64,000 nucleotides of DNA from Desulfosporosinus acidiphilus SJ4 (GCF_000255115.2 NC_018068.1:3009977-3073976); one strand, 5' to 3'. Counted from the stretch's first letter, positions 46,989 through 56,684 are shown. The notes: a model not told the origin generated them from the sequence alone. Made by a program: numbers and translations.

Positions 46989-48035
46989 TTAAAGATTACG
47001 GAAAACGCCTGCCTTGCTCAACGCATGGTATGCGATAAGGATGAACGGTCCCAAAACCAGACCGACAATCCCCGTTGAGGCTAAACCAATATACATACTT
47101 ATGAGAACAAAGAGAGGATCAAGCCCCACATTATCTCCTAAAATTTTAGGCTCAATGACGTGTCTGGTAATCGTAATAATAATCGTGAGGAGAATTAATT
47201 CAAAGGCTAATAAATTATGTCCGCCGATGAAAGCAATAAATGCCCAAGGAACTAAAACAATCCCGACGCCCAGGACAGGAAGGATACCAAAAATCCCTGT
47301 TATGGTCCCCAGCATAATTGCATATTTCGGATGAATGATCAACAATCCAACAATGGATAAAAAAAGTGTCACAAGGAACACGATGAATTCCGCCCGCACA
47401 AATCCCGCAAATGCTCGTGAAAAGTCATAACCCAATTCTCGCACCTCATCACGCCACTCAAAAGGAAAAATACTGACGATGTCATTAAGATAGCGTTTAG
47501 CACCCTTAGACATGAAAAATGTCGCCACAAGGGCTATGACTATAACGATAATAAATTCGGGAATCTTGGCAGCGAATGTCAAGACATTCGAAAGAACATC
47601 TGGCACTCTGCTCACAAAACCCTTAACGGTATTATTAATACTTTCCTCAGAACCAGGGATATTTAAATAATAGACATCAATTTTCGTAAGCCAATGGGTG
47701 ATAAAACGCTGTAGAAACTGGTTATAAAATGGCCAATGAATATAAATATCCTGAACTTCTCGAATCAAACGAAGTACCAAAAGGGTAATTACGATACCTA
47801 AACCGCCAATTTCTACAATCATTGCCGTCAGTACGGCCGGAACCAAAGGAATTTGAGCTTTTCTGATCAAAAAATTCTTGAGTGGGCTAATGGCAGCGGT
47901 CATAATAAATGCCAAAATAAACGGCAAAAAGAGATAACTGTAGCGCCCCACTAAATATATCAAGATACCAATCACTAACCAAAAGGCAATAAATTTTAGG
48001 CTTCGTATCAAAAACTGCTTCGTTACATGGCTCAC
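46989..48035 (-). CDS. ytvI: AI-2E-family membrane protein, sporulation YtvI type
   Basis: A 348-residue integral membrane protein with about eight helices of the AI-2E transporter (PerM) family, with the family C-terminal STGIVGLVLGPFILIAYHAL. Length and local gene setting fit the YtvI group linked to sporulation, but that assignment is inferred. Start is GTG sharing one base with the stop of the upstream dac gene (TAGTG), with GGGAG upstream: translational coupling. Confidence 0.8.
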   Translation of the reverse strand: MSHVTKQFLIRSLKFIAFWLVIGILIYLVGRYSYLFLPFILAFIMTAAISPLKNFLIRKAQIPLVPAVLTAMIVEIGGLGIVITLLVLRLIREVQDIYIHWPFYNQFLQRFITHWLTKIDVYYLNIPGSEESINNTVKGFVSRVPDVLSNVLTFAAKIPEFIIVIVIALVATFFMSKGAKRYLNDIVSIFPFEWRDEVRELGYDFSRAFAGFVRAEFIVFLVTLFLSIVGLLIIHPKYAIMLGTITGIFGILPVLGVGIVLVPWAFIAFIGGHNLLAFELILLTIIITITRHVIEPKILGDNVGLDPLFVLISMYIGLASTGIVGLVLGPFILIAYHALSKAGVFRNL

Positions 48036-49303
48036 TAACTAGACTCCCTTCTTCTAGCAAGCAATATCCGTTTTTGGGCTAAACGTTTTGCCATGATCTT
48101 TCGACGATAGAAAATTAGTACAAAAAGACTGGCGATTATTATACCCGCCTGCCAAGAAAAATCCGGTTTAAGACTCTTGGCACTGGCCCGCGGAAGTGTA
48201 ATTGTCTTTCCGGCTTTAAGGGGGAGCGTATCGAGAAGAGTTGTTCCATCATATACCTCAACTCGCCCAACCTCCTGTCCTTCCTCAACCGAGTTCAGAG
48301 CATTCTTAGGGCCTGATACTTTTAGGGTCAAATCAGCAGGTGTTTGATCATTGACCCCTTGCGTTAAATAAATCGGCCGATCTATTTTTAAATCAACCGG
48401 TTCTTGATTAACTGTTATTGAGGTAAGAACAGAACCTGCGGGTTTAAAGATCTTATCCGCATATTGTTTATACCCATAGTCCAGCATTGCCTGCATATCG
48501 GTATAGATCTCCCGTCCGGGAGATTTAAGAATCACACCAATCAATTGACGTCCGTTTCTGGTCGCTGAGGCCACAAGACAGTTTTCTGCTGCGGCTGTAT
48601 ATCCTGTTTTTATGCCATCGACCTCAGAATCACGCCATAACAGTTTATTTTCATTAACCATTTGAGTGGGCATATCCGGCTTAGCTCTGGGAATGACATA
48701 ATTTTTGGTGCGAACATATTGAGCAAAGACAGGGTTTTGATAAGCTGTTCGAGCAATTAAGGCTAAATCATGGGCAGTCGTCACATGTCCATCCGCAGTC
48801 AAACCGCTCGGATTCACAAAATGTGTCCGTGTAGCTCCAATCTCAAGGGCTCGTTGATTCATCAGGTCAACAAATTTACTGACATTTCCTCCAATATGTT
48901 CTGCCACGGTTACGGCAGCATCATTGGCAGAATTCAAAAGCATAGCATAGAGCAAATCTTTAAGTGACATTTTTTCACCCGGTTCCAGATAAATCTGGGT
49001 TCCATAGACAAGCTTATTATTAAGCAAGGTAGATGATGCCGTAACCGTGTCATTCAAATTGCCTCGCTCAATAGCTAATAATCCTGTCATAATTTTTGTC
49101 GTGCTGGCGGGTGCCAGCTGTTCATTGGGATTTTTGGCAAAAAGAGTCTGGCCGGATTGAACATCGATTAGATAAGCTCCCTCACCGTGCACTACCGGCA
49201 AGGATTGACTGTCAGAAGGCTTGTCCGCTGCATAAGTAGTTTGAATATTGCTCATCATCATTGATAAAGCCAATACAAAAATCGTCATGAATTTAAATTT
49301 CAA
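48035..49303 (-). CDS. D-alanyl-D-alanine carboxypeptidase (DacF/DacB type)
   Basis: Secreted S11 D,D-carboxypeptidase, 422 residues. Signal peptide, then PASTTKIMTG (SxxK), SANDAAVTVAEH (SxN), KTGYTAAAENCLVA (KTG), a PBP5 C-terminal beta domain (about 275-370) and a C-terminal membrane helix with a basic tail (KRLAQKRILLARRR). This full-length form contrasts with the short one at 22410. Coupled to ytvI, which suggests a shared sporulation-phase role in trimming peptide side chains. Confidence 0.9.
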   Translation of the reverse strand: MKFKFMTIFVLALSMMMSNIQTTYAADKPSDSQSLPVVHGEGAYLIDVQSGQTLFAKNPNEQLAPASTTKIMTGLLAIERGNLNDTVTASSTLLNNKLVYGTQIYLEPGEKMSLKDLLYAMLLNSANDAAVTVAEHIGGNVSKFVDLMNQRALEIGATRTHFVNPSGLTADGHVTTAHDLALIARTAYQNPVFAQYVRTKNYVIPRAKPDMPTQMVNENKLLWRDSEVDGIKTGYTAAAENCLVASATRNGRQLIGVILKSPGREIYTDMQAMLDYGYKQYADKIFKPAGSVLTSITVNQEPVDLKIDRPIYLTQGVNDQTPADLTLKVSGPKNALNSVEEGQEVGRVEVYDGTTLLDTLPLKAGKTITLPRASAKSLKPDFSWQAGIIIASLFVLIFYRRKIMAKRLAQKRILLARRRESS

Positions 49304-49326
49304 AGAAGAGAAGCCTCCTGTTCTTG

Positions 49327-50178
49327 CTATACTTTACGCTGATAAAAAAGTGCGAGAGTGCCTGGCCCCGTATGACTGCCTACTACACAGCCAATATCAC
49401 TAATCCAAATGTCTTTTACGACAACGCGTTCCCTGATTTCTCGGGCAAGAATCAATGCTTCTTCATAACATGCTGAGTGCGATATTCCAATGATCTGTTC
49501 TCCAGGATTATCAATTTCCTGCTCCAAGACTTCGGCTAACTTACGAATAGCTGCTCGTCTGGAACGCACTTTGGCAAAAGGCTCAATTTTTCCCTCAGAG
49601 GTCATGTGTAAAACAGGTTTCACGTCGAGTAAACCACCTAGGAGTCCGGCGGTTTTACTCACCCTGCCTCCTTTAACTAAATACTCTAAGGTATCCAATG
49701 TAAAAATATATCGCATCTTGGCCCGAAGATCAAGAATCGCAGCTTCAGCTTCTCTCCAATTTGCAGCAGAGGTAAGAATTTGCTGAGCCAAAATAGCCAG
49801 CAAACCATAGCCGAAGGAAGCTCCCAAGCTGTCAATGATGTGAACCCGCTCCGGTGCCGAAGTGGATTCGGCCATTATTTGAGCTGTGGCAAAGGTTGAA
49901 CTAAGACCCGAGGAAAGATGGATAGCCACCACATCATACCCCAGAGATAAATACTGCTCATAATGCTCTAAAAGGATCTTGGGATTAGGCTGAGATGTTT
50001 TAGGCAATTCTTTGAAGTGGCGATAGTCTGCATAAAAATCTTGAGTATTAAGATTAACGCCTTCGAGATAAGTATTCCCGTCAATAGTTACCGTCATTGG
50101 AATTATATCGATACCTGCTGCAATGGCGCGGTCTAAAGGGATATCTGACGCGCTGTCAACAAGAACTTTGAAAGACAT
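49327..50178 (-). CDS. DegV-family fatty-acid-binding protein
   Basis: A 283-residue DegV protein (FakB-like), a fatty-acid carrier for fatty-acid kinase. The N-terminus MSFKVLVDSASDIPLDRA, the SQPNPKILLEHY segment, HLSSGLSSTFATA and IDSLGASFGYGLLA are all family features. I start at ATG 50178 after GGGAGGT; a longer reading from 50247 lacks a site. Overlap with neighbours is nil. No fakA nearby. Confidence 0.92.
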   Translation of the reverse strand: MSFKVLVDSASDIPLDRAIAAGIDIIPMTVTIDGNTYLEGVNLNTQDFYADYRHFKELPKTSQPNPKILLEHYEQYLSLGYDVVAIHLSSGLSSTFATAQIMAESTSAPERVHIIDSLGASFGYGLLAILAQQILTSAANWREAEAAILDLRAKMRYIFTLDTLEYLVKGGRVSKTAGLLGGLLDVKPVLHMTSEGKIEPFAKVRSRRAAIRKLAEVLEQEIDNPGEQIIGISHSACYEEALILAREIRERVVVKDIWISDIGCVVGSHTGPGTLALFYQRKV

Positions 50179-50261
50179 AATAATACCTCCCAACAAACAG
50201 GGTTCGACGTTATATAATTCGAGATGGGGCAATATTATCCTGCACACTTAAAAAAAATAAA

Positions 50262-50286
50262 TGCCCATGCTTAATCGCAATGGGCA
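50262..50286 (-). terminator. Terminator after the 40-residue gene
   Basis: TGCCCAT pairs with ATGGGCA; on minus the stem is followed by TTTATTTTTTTT. It lies 54 bases past a small minus-strand gene. Confidence 0.75.
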
Positions 50287-50339
50287 CTTAATTCTATGAC
50301 AATTAATCAGCGGGTTATTATAATCGGATACATTGACCT

Positions 50340-50462
50340 CTAAGACGCTAATCGTTGAATAATGGCATGTTGCCCAACAATAGACATCAATTTCGGAAGT
50401 TCCTGTTTCTTAACCAACCGATAATTTACTTCTTCGCCTTCGATCCATGTTACTAAAAACAT
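50340..50462 (-). CDS. Small 40-residue hypothetical protein
   Basis: An ATG frame of 40 codons beginning MFLVTWIEGEEVNYRLVKK and ending QRLAS. AAGGGA precedes the ATG by six bases and a strong terminator follows, so it is probably a real gene although very short. No family was recognised. The N-terminal half looks like a beta strand pair and the C-terminal half helical. It lies between the DegV and thioesterase genes, both on the same strand. Confidence 0.55.
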   Translation of the reverse strand: MFLVTWIEGEEVNYRLVKKQELPKLMSIVGQHAIIQRLAS

Positions 50463-50562
50463 AGAATCCCTTCTCTCAATTGCATTTTGGATTATGTATA
50501 CATAATACCATAATACATTATGGGAAACAAGGCTTTCCGAAGGGCCATAAACGATTCCTATA

Positions 50563-50976
50563 TCAATTATTACTAATAATCATCTGTAGTTGTCGCCATA
50601 AATCAGTATCTCGAATATCGGTATGCCGCCCTTCTTTGTTAATGAACAGATGGACCGTTTTTCCTTGAGCTAATAACGTCTCATCTCGATACACCAAATA
50701 AGAAAACGTCACTGAACGAGTTGTAACTTTATCAATCGTTGTCACTATTTTAATATCATCATCATAGCGTGCTGGCTTTCGATATCGGCAATTAGCTTCG
50801 ATCACCGCTAAAGAAAAGCCTTGCTCTTCAAACCTCGTATATGGGAGATTTATTTCTCGAAAAAGTTCAGTACGGCCTACCTCGAACCAAATGAGATAAT
50901 TCGCATGATAAACGATCCCCATTTGATCCGTTTCAGCGTAGCGAACTCGCAATCGACTCGTTCCTGATAACCCCAT
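50563..50976 (-). CDS. Acyl-CoA thioesterase (YbgC/FadM-type hotdog)
   Basis: A 137-residue hotdog-fold thioesterase of the 4HBT family. The catalytic Asp is in YAETDQMGIVYHANYLIWFEVGRTE, the signature of the YbgC group; YRKPARYDD follows. Hydrolyses short or medium acyl-CoA. ATG start with GGGAGGG upstream. Monocistronic. Confidence 0.88.
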   Translation of the reverse strand: MGLSGTSRLRVRYAETDQMGIVYHANYLIWFEVGRTELFREINLPYTRFEEQGFSLAVIEANCRYRKPARYDDDIKIVTTIDKVTTRSVTFSYLVYRDETLLAQGKTVHLFINKEGRHTDIRDTDLWRQLQMIISNN

Positions 50977-51168
50977 TTTTAGCCCTCCCTTATATCGTAT
51001 ATCCCCGTAAAAGGCCTTTTCTATAGTTTTCCCTTCATGACGTTAATTAAACTTGTCCCAAAGTGCAGGTATCCCTTGAAAGACCGCCGTCCTGTTTTAA
51101 TTATTTGTTACAACATGTTATAATTGAATATCGTAATCTCAGTAAATCCTACGAAAGGGGCATATTTC

Positions 51169-51363
51169 TTGACGACTTCATCAATTAACATACTGATTCA
51201 AAGAATCAATGAACTTTCTAGAAAGCAACGATCTGAAGGTCTTGAAGAATGGGAGAAGGCTGAACAGGAGGTCTTGCGGCAAGAATACTTATCTTTTATC
51301 CGCGGCCAAGTGAAAGAGACCTTAAGCAAAGTCAAATTTGTTGATGATCCGCCCATTCAATAG
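51169..51363 (+). CDS. DUF896 / UPF0291 small protein (YnzC-like)
   Basis: A 64-residue protein with INILIQRINELSRKQRSEGL, the helical hairpin of the DUF896 family (Bacillus YnzC), and the family C-terminus GQVKETLSKVKF. Start is TTG with AAAGGGG nine bases upstream; the frame's earlier start at 51124 adds 15 atypical residues. Function unknown; YnzC is associated with SOS and cell-division genes in Bacillus, which cannot be tested here. A strong terminator follows. Confidence 0.88.
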   Translation: MTTSSINILIQRINELSRKQRSEGLEEWEKAEQEVLRQEYLSFIRGQVKETLSKVKFVDDPPIQ

Positions 51364-51387
51364 AGGCATCGCATACATCCCCATCTC

Positions 51388-51418
51388 AGCCCCCCACTTA
51401 TCGAAGCGGGGGGCTTTC
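51388..51418 (+). terminator. Terminator after the DUF896 gene
   Basis: AGCCCCCC pairs with GGGGGGCT, followed by TTCCTT. High GC stem of eight pairs. Confidence 0.75.
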
Positions 51419-51509
51419 CTTCGATTTCTTCATCCAATCGTAGATTCTCGTGGGAGTGGTCCCAATGTTCGTCTTTAGCTAAACGCGAGTTGATTAAGGG
51501 TAGAATTAC

Positions 51510-52166
51510 TTAACTATTTAAAGTTCTTTTGAGTGTGTCCAACCAATGACTCGACGCTGGGGTCGCAGGGCCATGACCGGGCAGAATCCAACGTAAGGAA
51601 CGCTCAGTTACACTGCGGGCCGAATCTTTTAACATTTTTTTATCCCAAGTAAAATAATTCGGAGCAAGCCGAATCTCGCCTCCCTGAAATAAATCTCCGA
51701 CAATGGCTATCCCATTACGGTAGAGTGCAATATGCCCGGGAGTGTGTCCAGGCGTAGGTATCACTTCCCAATCACCGAATATTTTCCCATCCTTCAGTGG
51801 TGTTATTTCTTTGGGAAGATTCAATCGTCCAAAAATAGGACGAGTCAAGGTTGGTAACCAGCGTTTAATGCCATAACGCTTCTGCTGTCCTATGATAAAT
51901 GGAATCTCAAGCAAATGGGCATAAAGAGCACATGTAAAATAGTTTTGTAGTTTAACTGCACTTCCAACGTGATCGATATCATAATGGGTAAGAACAATTC
52001 CTTCTATAAGCATAGGATCTAGTCCAATTGTATTCATATACTTTATTATCTTATATTCTTGACCAGGCATTCCTGTATCAACTAAAAATGTATGTGAACC
52101 AGTTATCAGATAAGAGTGGGCACCCTTAACCCCATCAATTAAATGAATACCATCAGTTACCAACAC
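51510..52166 (-). CDS. MBL-fold metallo-hydrolase
   Basis: A metallo-beta-lactamase-fold hydrolase of about 218 residues. Metal site: LTHYDIDHVGSA (HxxxDH-type), PTPGHTPGHIALY, GDLFQGG and the late His in LPGHGPAT. I start at GTG 52166 (GGGGGA upstream), which gives the family-typical opening GIHLIDGVKGAHSYLI; TTG at 52217 has no site. Substrate unknown; the group includes glyoxalase II-like and quorum-lactonase-like proteins. Confidence 0.82.
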   Translation of the reverse strand: MLVTDGIHLIDGVKGAHSYLITGSHTFLVDTGMPGQEYKIIKYMNTIGLDPMLIEGIVLTHYDIDHVGSAVKLQNYFTCALYAHLLEIPFIIGQQKRYGIKRWLPTLTRPIFGRLNLPKEITPLKDGKIFGDWEVIPTPGHTPGHIALYRNGIAIVGDLFQGGEIRLAPNYFTWDKKMLKDSARSVTERSLRWILPGHGPATPASSHWLDTLKRTLNS

Positions 52167-52401
52167 TATGATATTTCCCCCATCCAACGGAAACGTGCTG
52201 ATCTGTTCACTTAACAATTAGGAACATTAGCAGTTTATTATTTCTTAGGTAAGTTTGTTCGACAGAAAACGTTAAATACCTTTTCAATGAACTTTGTATG
52301 GTGGACGATTCAAAATTACAAAAACTTTGTCAATGTATTTTTTACACCATACGGCAAATAATAAGTAATGCTCAAACGTTTTAAAAAGGAGGAGGATTTC
52401 T

Positions 52402-52695
52402 TTGCCGGAACGAATTCTAAAATTTGGAGGCGTCAAAATCCGTAATCTTGTCCCCCCAGTAAAGATAAATCGTTTTGTCAATCAGTTGCCATTAAACAAA
52501 CGCGATTCGCTTTTTGAAATTGCCTCCGAATTACAAGATGCTGGAATGATTGATGTTTTAAATTCGCGTTCCCAGAGCACAATGGATAAGGACACAATTG
52601 ATGACCAAATGACGAATACTGGTAATTTTGCACATGATTTAACAAGTTTTAAACGGCATATCAACGAAAAAGATTCCTTAAACCTGCCCAAATAG
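52402..52695 (+). CDS. Hypothetical 97-residue protein
   Basis: Start is TTG with AAGGAGGAGG eight bases upstream, a very strong ribosome site. The protein opens PERILKFGGVKIRNLVPPVK and is otherwise polar, without membrane helices or Cys. A terminator follows at 52776-52820. No family recognised; the strong site and terminator argue it is expressed. Confidence 0.65.
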   Translation: MPERILKFGGVKIRNLVPPVKINRFVNQLPLNKRDSLFEIASELQDAGMIDVLNSRSQSTMDKDTIDDQMTNTGNFAHDLTSFKRHINEKDSLNLPK

Positions 52696-52775
52696 AATTA
52701 GTCATTGTCATGATCTCTAGTCTTCATTACGTGTTTACGTGTATAAAATGATGTTCCATAACGGTTGCACTAAAT

Positions 52776-52820
52776 AAACGTTTGCGTTCACTTCACTGTT
52801 AAGTTAAGTGGACGTTTTTT
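52776..52820 (+). terminator. Terminator after hypothetical gene
   Basis: AAACGT and CACTT arms pair with AAGTG and ACGTTTTTT, with a T-run on plus. About 80 bases past the stop. Confidence 0.6.
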
Positions 52821-52890
52821 ACTGTTATTCAGTGGCTATAAAACCTAGCCACTGCCCACACCTACATCGTGACGATAACATAATATACAC

Positions 52891-52931
52891 AAAAAATTCC
52901 GTACAAACCTTATTTGTAACGGAATTTTTTT
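52891..52931 (-). terminator. Terminator after deoR-type gene
   Basis: AAAAAATTCCGT and CAAA arms pair with TTTG and ACGGAATTTTTTT, T-runs on both strands, 21 bases past the regulator stop. It closes the gap-pyk-deoR unit. Confidence 0.85.
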
Positions 52932-52951
52932 AGTGGCGCCGGAAGATAAGC

Positions 52952-53701
52952 TTAAGCAAGAAGAACCTTAACTCCCATTGAATTTAGTTTTTCTCTGACC
53001 GATTCCTCTAAGCCGGAATCGGTAACTAAAGTTTGAATGCTATCCCAGCTAGCGAAGGAATGAAAATGAATTTGCCCTATTTTAGCACTGTGCGCGACAA
53101 GGATAACTTCTTTGGCAACTTTAAGCATCTCTTGTTTTGCTTCTGATTCTAGCATGTTTGCAGTTGATAGACCACGTTCGATGGTTACACCTGTTGCCCC
53201 CAAAAATAGTTTATCCGCGTTAAAACCTTTTATAACTGAACGTGTTATCGGTCCAACAAGAGCATAATTCTTACTTTGGACTTCCCCTCCAGTTAGTAAA
53301 ACGGTAATATCATTCCGATTTCCTAGGACACTCGCAATAGGTAATGAATTGGTTATTACGGTACATTTAGTAGTCAATGCTTGGGCTACAGCTAACGTTG
53401 TTGTTCCTGCATCCAAAAAAATTGAATCTCCTTCGGAAATCAGGGTTGCAGCTAAATGTCCGATTCTGGCCTTTTCACGCTCGGCTTCTCCCATACTCAT
53501 CATCAAAATATCCGTTGTTGGAACTGGAGGATAGATCGCTCGTCCATGTTCGCGTTGGATTAGACCCAGAGCGGCTAAGTTTCTGAGATCTCTGCGAATG
53601 GTCATTTCTGAAACGTTAAACCGCTTGGCCAATTCAGTGACCGTTAAATTGCCGTGTTCTTGAAGTAACCACTGAATTTCATCTTGCCTTTCAGAACTCA
53701 C
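52952..53701 (-). CDS. DeoR/GlpR-family transcriptional regulator
   Basis: A 249-residue repressor with an N-terminal DeoR helix-turn-helix (LTVTELAKRFNVSEMTIRRDLRNLAALGLI) and a C-terminal sugar-phosphate sensor domain (FLDAGTTTLAVAQAL, LLTGGEVQSKNYALVGP). Start is GTG with GGAGGGAG. It follows pyk by 30 bases on the same strand, so it is likely the third gene of a gap-pyk-deoR unit and a candidate regulator of it. The effector is probably a glycolytic sugar phosphate, by family analogy. Confidence 0.88.
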   Translation of the reverse strand: MSSERQDEIQWLLQEHGNLTVTELAKRFNVSEMTIRRDLRNLAALGLIQREHGRAIYPPVPTTDILMMSMGEAEREKARIGHLAATLISEGDSIFLDAGTTTLAVAQALTTKCTVITNSLPIASVLGNRNDITVLLTGGEVQSKNYALVGPITRSVIKGFNADKLFLGATGVTIERGLSTANMLESEAKQEMLKVAKEVILVAHSAKIGQIHFHSFASWDSIQTLVTDSGLEESVREKLNSMGVKVLLA

Positions 53702-53731
53702 GATCTCCCTCCTCTCGATTTTAAAGTTGAA

Positions 53732-55465
53732 TTAAAGAATACTCATTGAACCTTCATACATGATACCTGTCAATGCATCAACGGTGACCAACTGTCCATT
53801 GGATATTTTAGAGAAAGCATCTACCGCACCGACAATTGCAGGAATTCCATATTGTAATGCTGCAATTGCTGCATGTGAAGTCAAGCCACCCTCTCCAACG
53901 ACAATTGCCCCGGCGCGGGAAATAAGTGATACAAAACTGGCATCTGTACTCTCGGCTATTAAAATATCACCGTCGTTGAATTTATCCTGAGCAGGATTCT
54001 TAACTTTTTGTGCAATACCGGAGTAAGATTTTCGGCCAATACCGGTTCCTTTGGTAAGGATATTGCCAATAATCTGGACTTTAATCATATTCGTGGAACC
54101 AACTTTACCAATTGGAACCCCGGCCGTAATAACAACCACATCGCCTGAGGAAATATAATTCATAGTTAAGGCACTGTTGACAGCCACAGATAACATTTGG
54201 TCAGTTCCTGAACTTTCGGGGACTACAAGGGGTTGAACTCCCCAGGTGAGAGACAGCTTTCTAGCCGTTGCCGCAAAAGGAGCTGCAGCTACAATCAGAG
54301 CTTTAGGACGATATTTGGCAATCATTCGTGCTGTCAATCCGGAATGAGTCGGAGTAAGAATAGCAGCAGCATCAAGATCATTAGCAATATTATATGTTGC
54401 ATAACTTATTGCTTCAGCTACATTTAAATGCGGATGACGCTTTGCCTGAGTGTCTAAGATCGTCTTCTCGGTACGACAGGCAATCTTATCCATCATTTGA
54501 ACAGCTTGGATAGGAAATAGACCAGCCGCTGTTTCACCTGATAACATAATGGCATCAGTTCCATCCCAAATGGCATTAGCAACATCACTGGCTTCTGCCC
54601 GGGTTGGCCGGGGTTGGCGAATCATCGAGTCTAACATTTGAGTGGCGACAATCACCGGTTTTCCCATAAGGTTACATTTCGATATCATTTCCTTTTGATA
54701 AATCGGAACTTCTTCAACTGGAACTTCCACCCCTAAATCACCACGGGCAACCATTAATCCATCGGCTACTTCTAAAATAGAATCCAAGTTTGCGATGCCT
54801 TCTTGACTTTCTATTTTGGCAATAATGTGAACATCAGCGCCCATTTCTTCAACGACCCTGCGCACATCCAGAATATCAACTGCCTTTTGAGTAAAGGAAG
54901 CAGCAATAAAATCAATGCCTTGTGAGACTCCAAAACGAATATCATCAATATCTTTTTGGGTTACTGCCGGCAAATCAACGTGAATACCCGGAACGTTGAC
55001 TCCCTTTTGCGATTTAAGAACTCCGCCATTGCGTACAATGGTCTGAATCTTTTCGTTTTCGACGGAACTTACTTCTAAATCAAGTTGTCCGTCATCAATA
55101 AGAATATGGGTTCCGGGTTCAACATTTTGCCACAAGGTTTTATGAGTAATTCCTACCCGTTCTTGATTCCCAAGGCTGAGATCTGTATCAAGTATAAATG
55201 TCGAGCCATTTTCTAACCTGACTCCCTCATTGGGGACCATTCCGGTACGAATTTCCGGACCTTTTGTATCGAGAAGAATACCTAAATGCTTGCCGATTTT
55301 AGCGGCTTCTTCTTTTAATACTGCAATTCGTCGTCCATGTTCCTCATGGGTTCCATGCGAAAAATTCAAACGTGCTACATTCATACCCGCAGCCAGAAGC
55401 GCTTGAACATTTTCCCTAGATTCACTTGCCGGGCCTATCGTGCAGACAATTTTAGTCCTTCTCAT
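53732..55465 (-). CDS. pyk: Pyruvate kinase with C-terminal PEP-utiliser-type domain
   Basis: Glycolytic pyruvate kinase, 577 residues. The core has RRTKIVCTIGPAS, ARLNFSHGTHEEH, RGDLGVEVP and MLSGETAAGLFP. The last about 110 residues form the extra domain of the Bacillus type, similar to the PEP-utilising mobile domain, with GGLTSHAAIAAL including the His. ATG start with AGGAGG. 17 bases separate it from gap, so they are co-transcribed. Confidence 0.95.
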   Translation of the reverse strand: MRRTKIVCTIGPASESRENVQALLAAGMNVARLNFSHGTHEEHGRRIAVLKEEAAKIGKHLGILLDTKGPEIRTGMVPNEGVRLENGSTFILDTDLSLGNQERVGITHKTLWQNVEPGTHILIDDGQLDLEVSSVENEKIQTIVRNGGVLKSQKGVNVPGIHVDLPAVTQKDIDDIRFGVSQGIDFIAASFTQKAVDILDVRRVVEEMGADVHIIAKIESQEGIANLDSILEVADGLMVARGDLGVEVPVEEVPIYQKEMISKCNLMGKPVIVATQMLDSMIRQPRPTRAEASDVANAIWDGTDAIMLSGETAAGLFPIQAVQMMDKIACRTEKTILDTQAKRHPHLNVAEAISYATYNIANDLDAAAILTPTHSGLTARMIAKYRPKALIVAAAPFAATARKLSLTWGVQPLVVPESSGTDQMLSVAVNSALTMNYISSGDVVVITAGVPIGKVGSTNMIKVQIIGNILTKGTGIGRKSYSGIAQKVKNPAQDKFNDGDILIAESTDASFVSLISRAGAIVVGEGGLTSHAAIAALQYGIPAIVGAVDAFSKISNGQLVTVDALTGIMYEGSMSIL

Positions 55466-55482
55466 TGTTCATTTCCTCCTGA

Positions 55483-56496
55483 TTACAAACCTTTCGCGAC
55501 AATCAGTTTAACTAAATCAACAACACGGTTGGAGTAGCCCCATTCATTGTCATACCAGGATAATACTTTAACCATTCGATCTCCCATCATCATCGTTGAT
55601 AAACCATCAACAATTGAGCTTGCAGGATTTCCGTTGAAATCATGCGAGACAAGAGGCAGATCGGTATATTCGAGAATACCCTTCAATTCGTTATTTGCAG
55701 CTTGACGCAAGGCGGCATTAACTTCTTCTTTTGTAGTTGGTTTGCTTAAATTAGCTACAAAATCAACTAATGAGACATTGGGAGTTGGAACACGGACAGC
55801 CAGTCCGTTCATTTTTCCTTCTAATTCAGGAAGAACTAGGGTCACCGCTTTAGCCGCACCCGTTGTGGTGGGAATCATAGATTGGTATGCAGCCCTTGAC
55901 CTGCGCCAATCGGAGTGTTCTAAATCCAAAATTCTTTGGTCATTGGTTACCGAGTGAGTTGTTGTCATCATTCCTTGCTCAATGCCAAAGGAGTTCATTA
56001 ATACTTTGGCCACGGGAGCAAGACAGTTGGTGGTGCAAGAAGCATTTGAAATAATATGATGGTTTTTAGGATCATATTTACCCTCGTTAACACCCAACAC
56101 AATGGTTATGTCTTCATTTTTTGCCGGTGCGGAAATGACAACTTTTTTAGCCCCTGCCGTGAGATGTTGGGCCGCTGCATCACGTTTTGTAAAACGACCA
56201 GTTGATTCAATGACAATATCAACACCAAGTTTTGCCCAGGGCAAATCCAAGGGATTTCTCTCAGCCAAAATTTCAATACGTTTTCCGTCAATGACCATGG
56301 CGTTTCCGTCGAGTTCTACGGAATTGGGAATAATTCCATGGTTAGAGTCATACTTAAACAAATGAGCCAATAAAGCCGGACTTCCTAAGTCATTAATTGC
56401 GACTACCTCAAAAGGAAGTGATTGTTGTTTGAGAGCGGCACGAAGTGTTAGTCTGCCAATTCTACCGAATCCATTAATAGCTACGCGTAAACTCAT
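55483..56496 (-). CDS. gap: Glyceraldehyde-3-phosphate dehydrogenase
   Basis: A 337-residue NAD-dependent type enzyme. [16 protein letters not shown] is the cofactor fold, and the catalytic Cys lies in [12 protein letters not shown] with the His in [11 protein letters not shown]. Swaps phosphate into glyceraldehyde 3-phosphate in glycolysis. ATG start with GAGGAGG. Its upstream region carries a repeated ACATTTATT motif 52 bases apart. Confidence 0.95.
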   Translation of the reverse strand: MSLRVAINGFGRIGRLTLRAALKQQSLPFEVVAINDLGSPALLAHLFKYDSNHGIIPNSVELDGNAMVIDGKRIEILAERNPLDLPWAKLGVDIVIESTGRFTKRDAAAQHLTAGAKKVVISAPAKNEDITIVLGVNEGKYDPKNHHIISNASCTTNCLAPVAKVLMNSFGIEQGMMTTTHSVTNDQRILDLEHSDWRRSRAAYQSMIPTTTGAAKAVTLVLPELEGKMNGLAVRVPTPNVSLVDFVANLSKPTTKEEVNAALRQAANNELKGILEYTDLPLVSHDFNGNPASSIVDGLSTMMMGDRMVKVLSWYDNEWGYSNRVVDLVKLIVAKGL

Positions 56497-56559
56497 TTTT
56501 ATTAACCTCCTCTTAATGATCCAACGTTCAGCGTCAGATAATGCAACTCTTGCATATTA

Positions 56560-56620
56560 ACATTTATTCTGTGCAAATAAACAAATTCCTGCATAAAAAA
56601 TGTTTAATTACACATTTATT
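56560..56620 (-). promoter_or_regulatory. Twin ACATTTATT motifs upstream of gap
   Basis: ACATTTATT occurs at 56560-56568 and 56612-56620, 52 bases apart (about five helical turns), 64 to 124 bases upstream of the gap ATG. The phased spacing suggests paired sites for one regulator, possibly the DeoR-type repressor of the same unit. Not matched to a known operator. Confidence 0.35.
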
Positions 56621-56652
56621 TTGTTTGTACATAGGGTTCCCTAAACACAACG

Positions 56653-56684
56653 AAAACTTGCAAACCATAGTTTGCAAGTTTTTT
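56653..56684. terminator. Terminator between thl and gap
   Basis: AAAACTTGCAAAC pairs with GTTTGCAAGTTTT around a four-base loop. T-runs on both strands. Confidence 0.75.
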
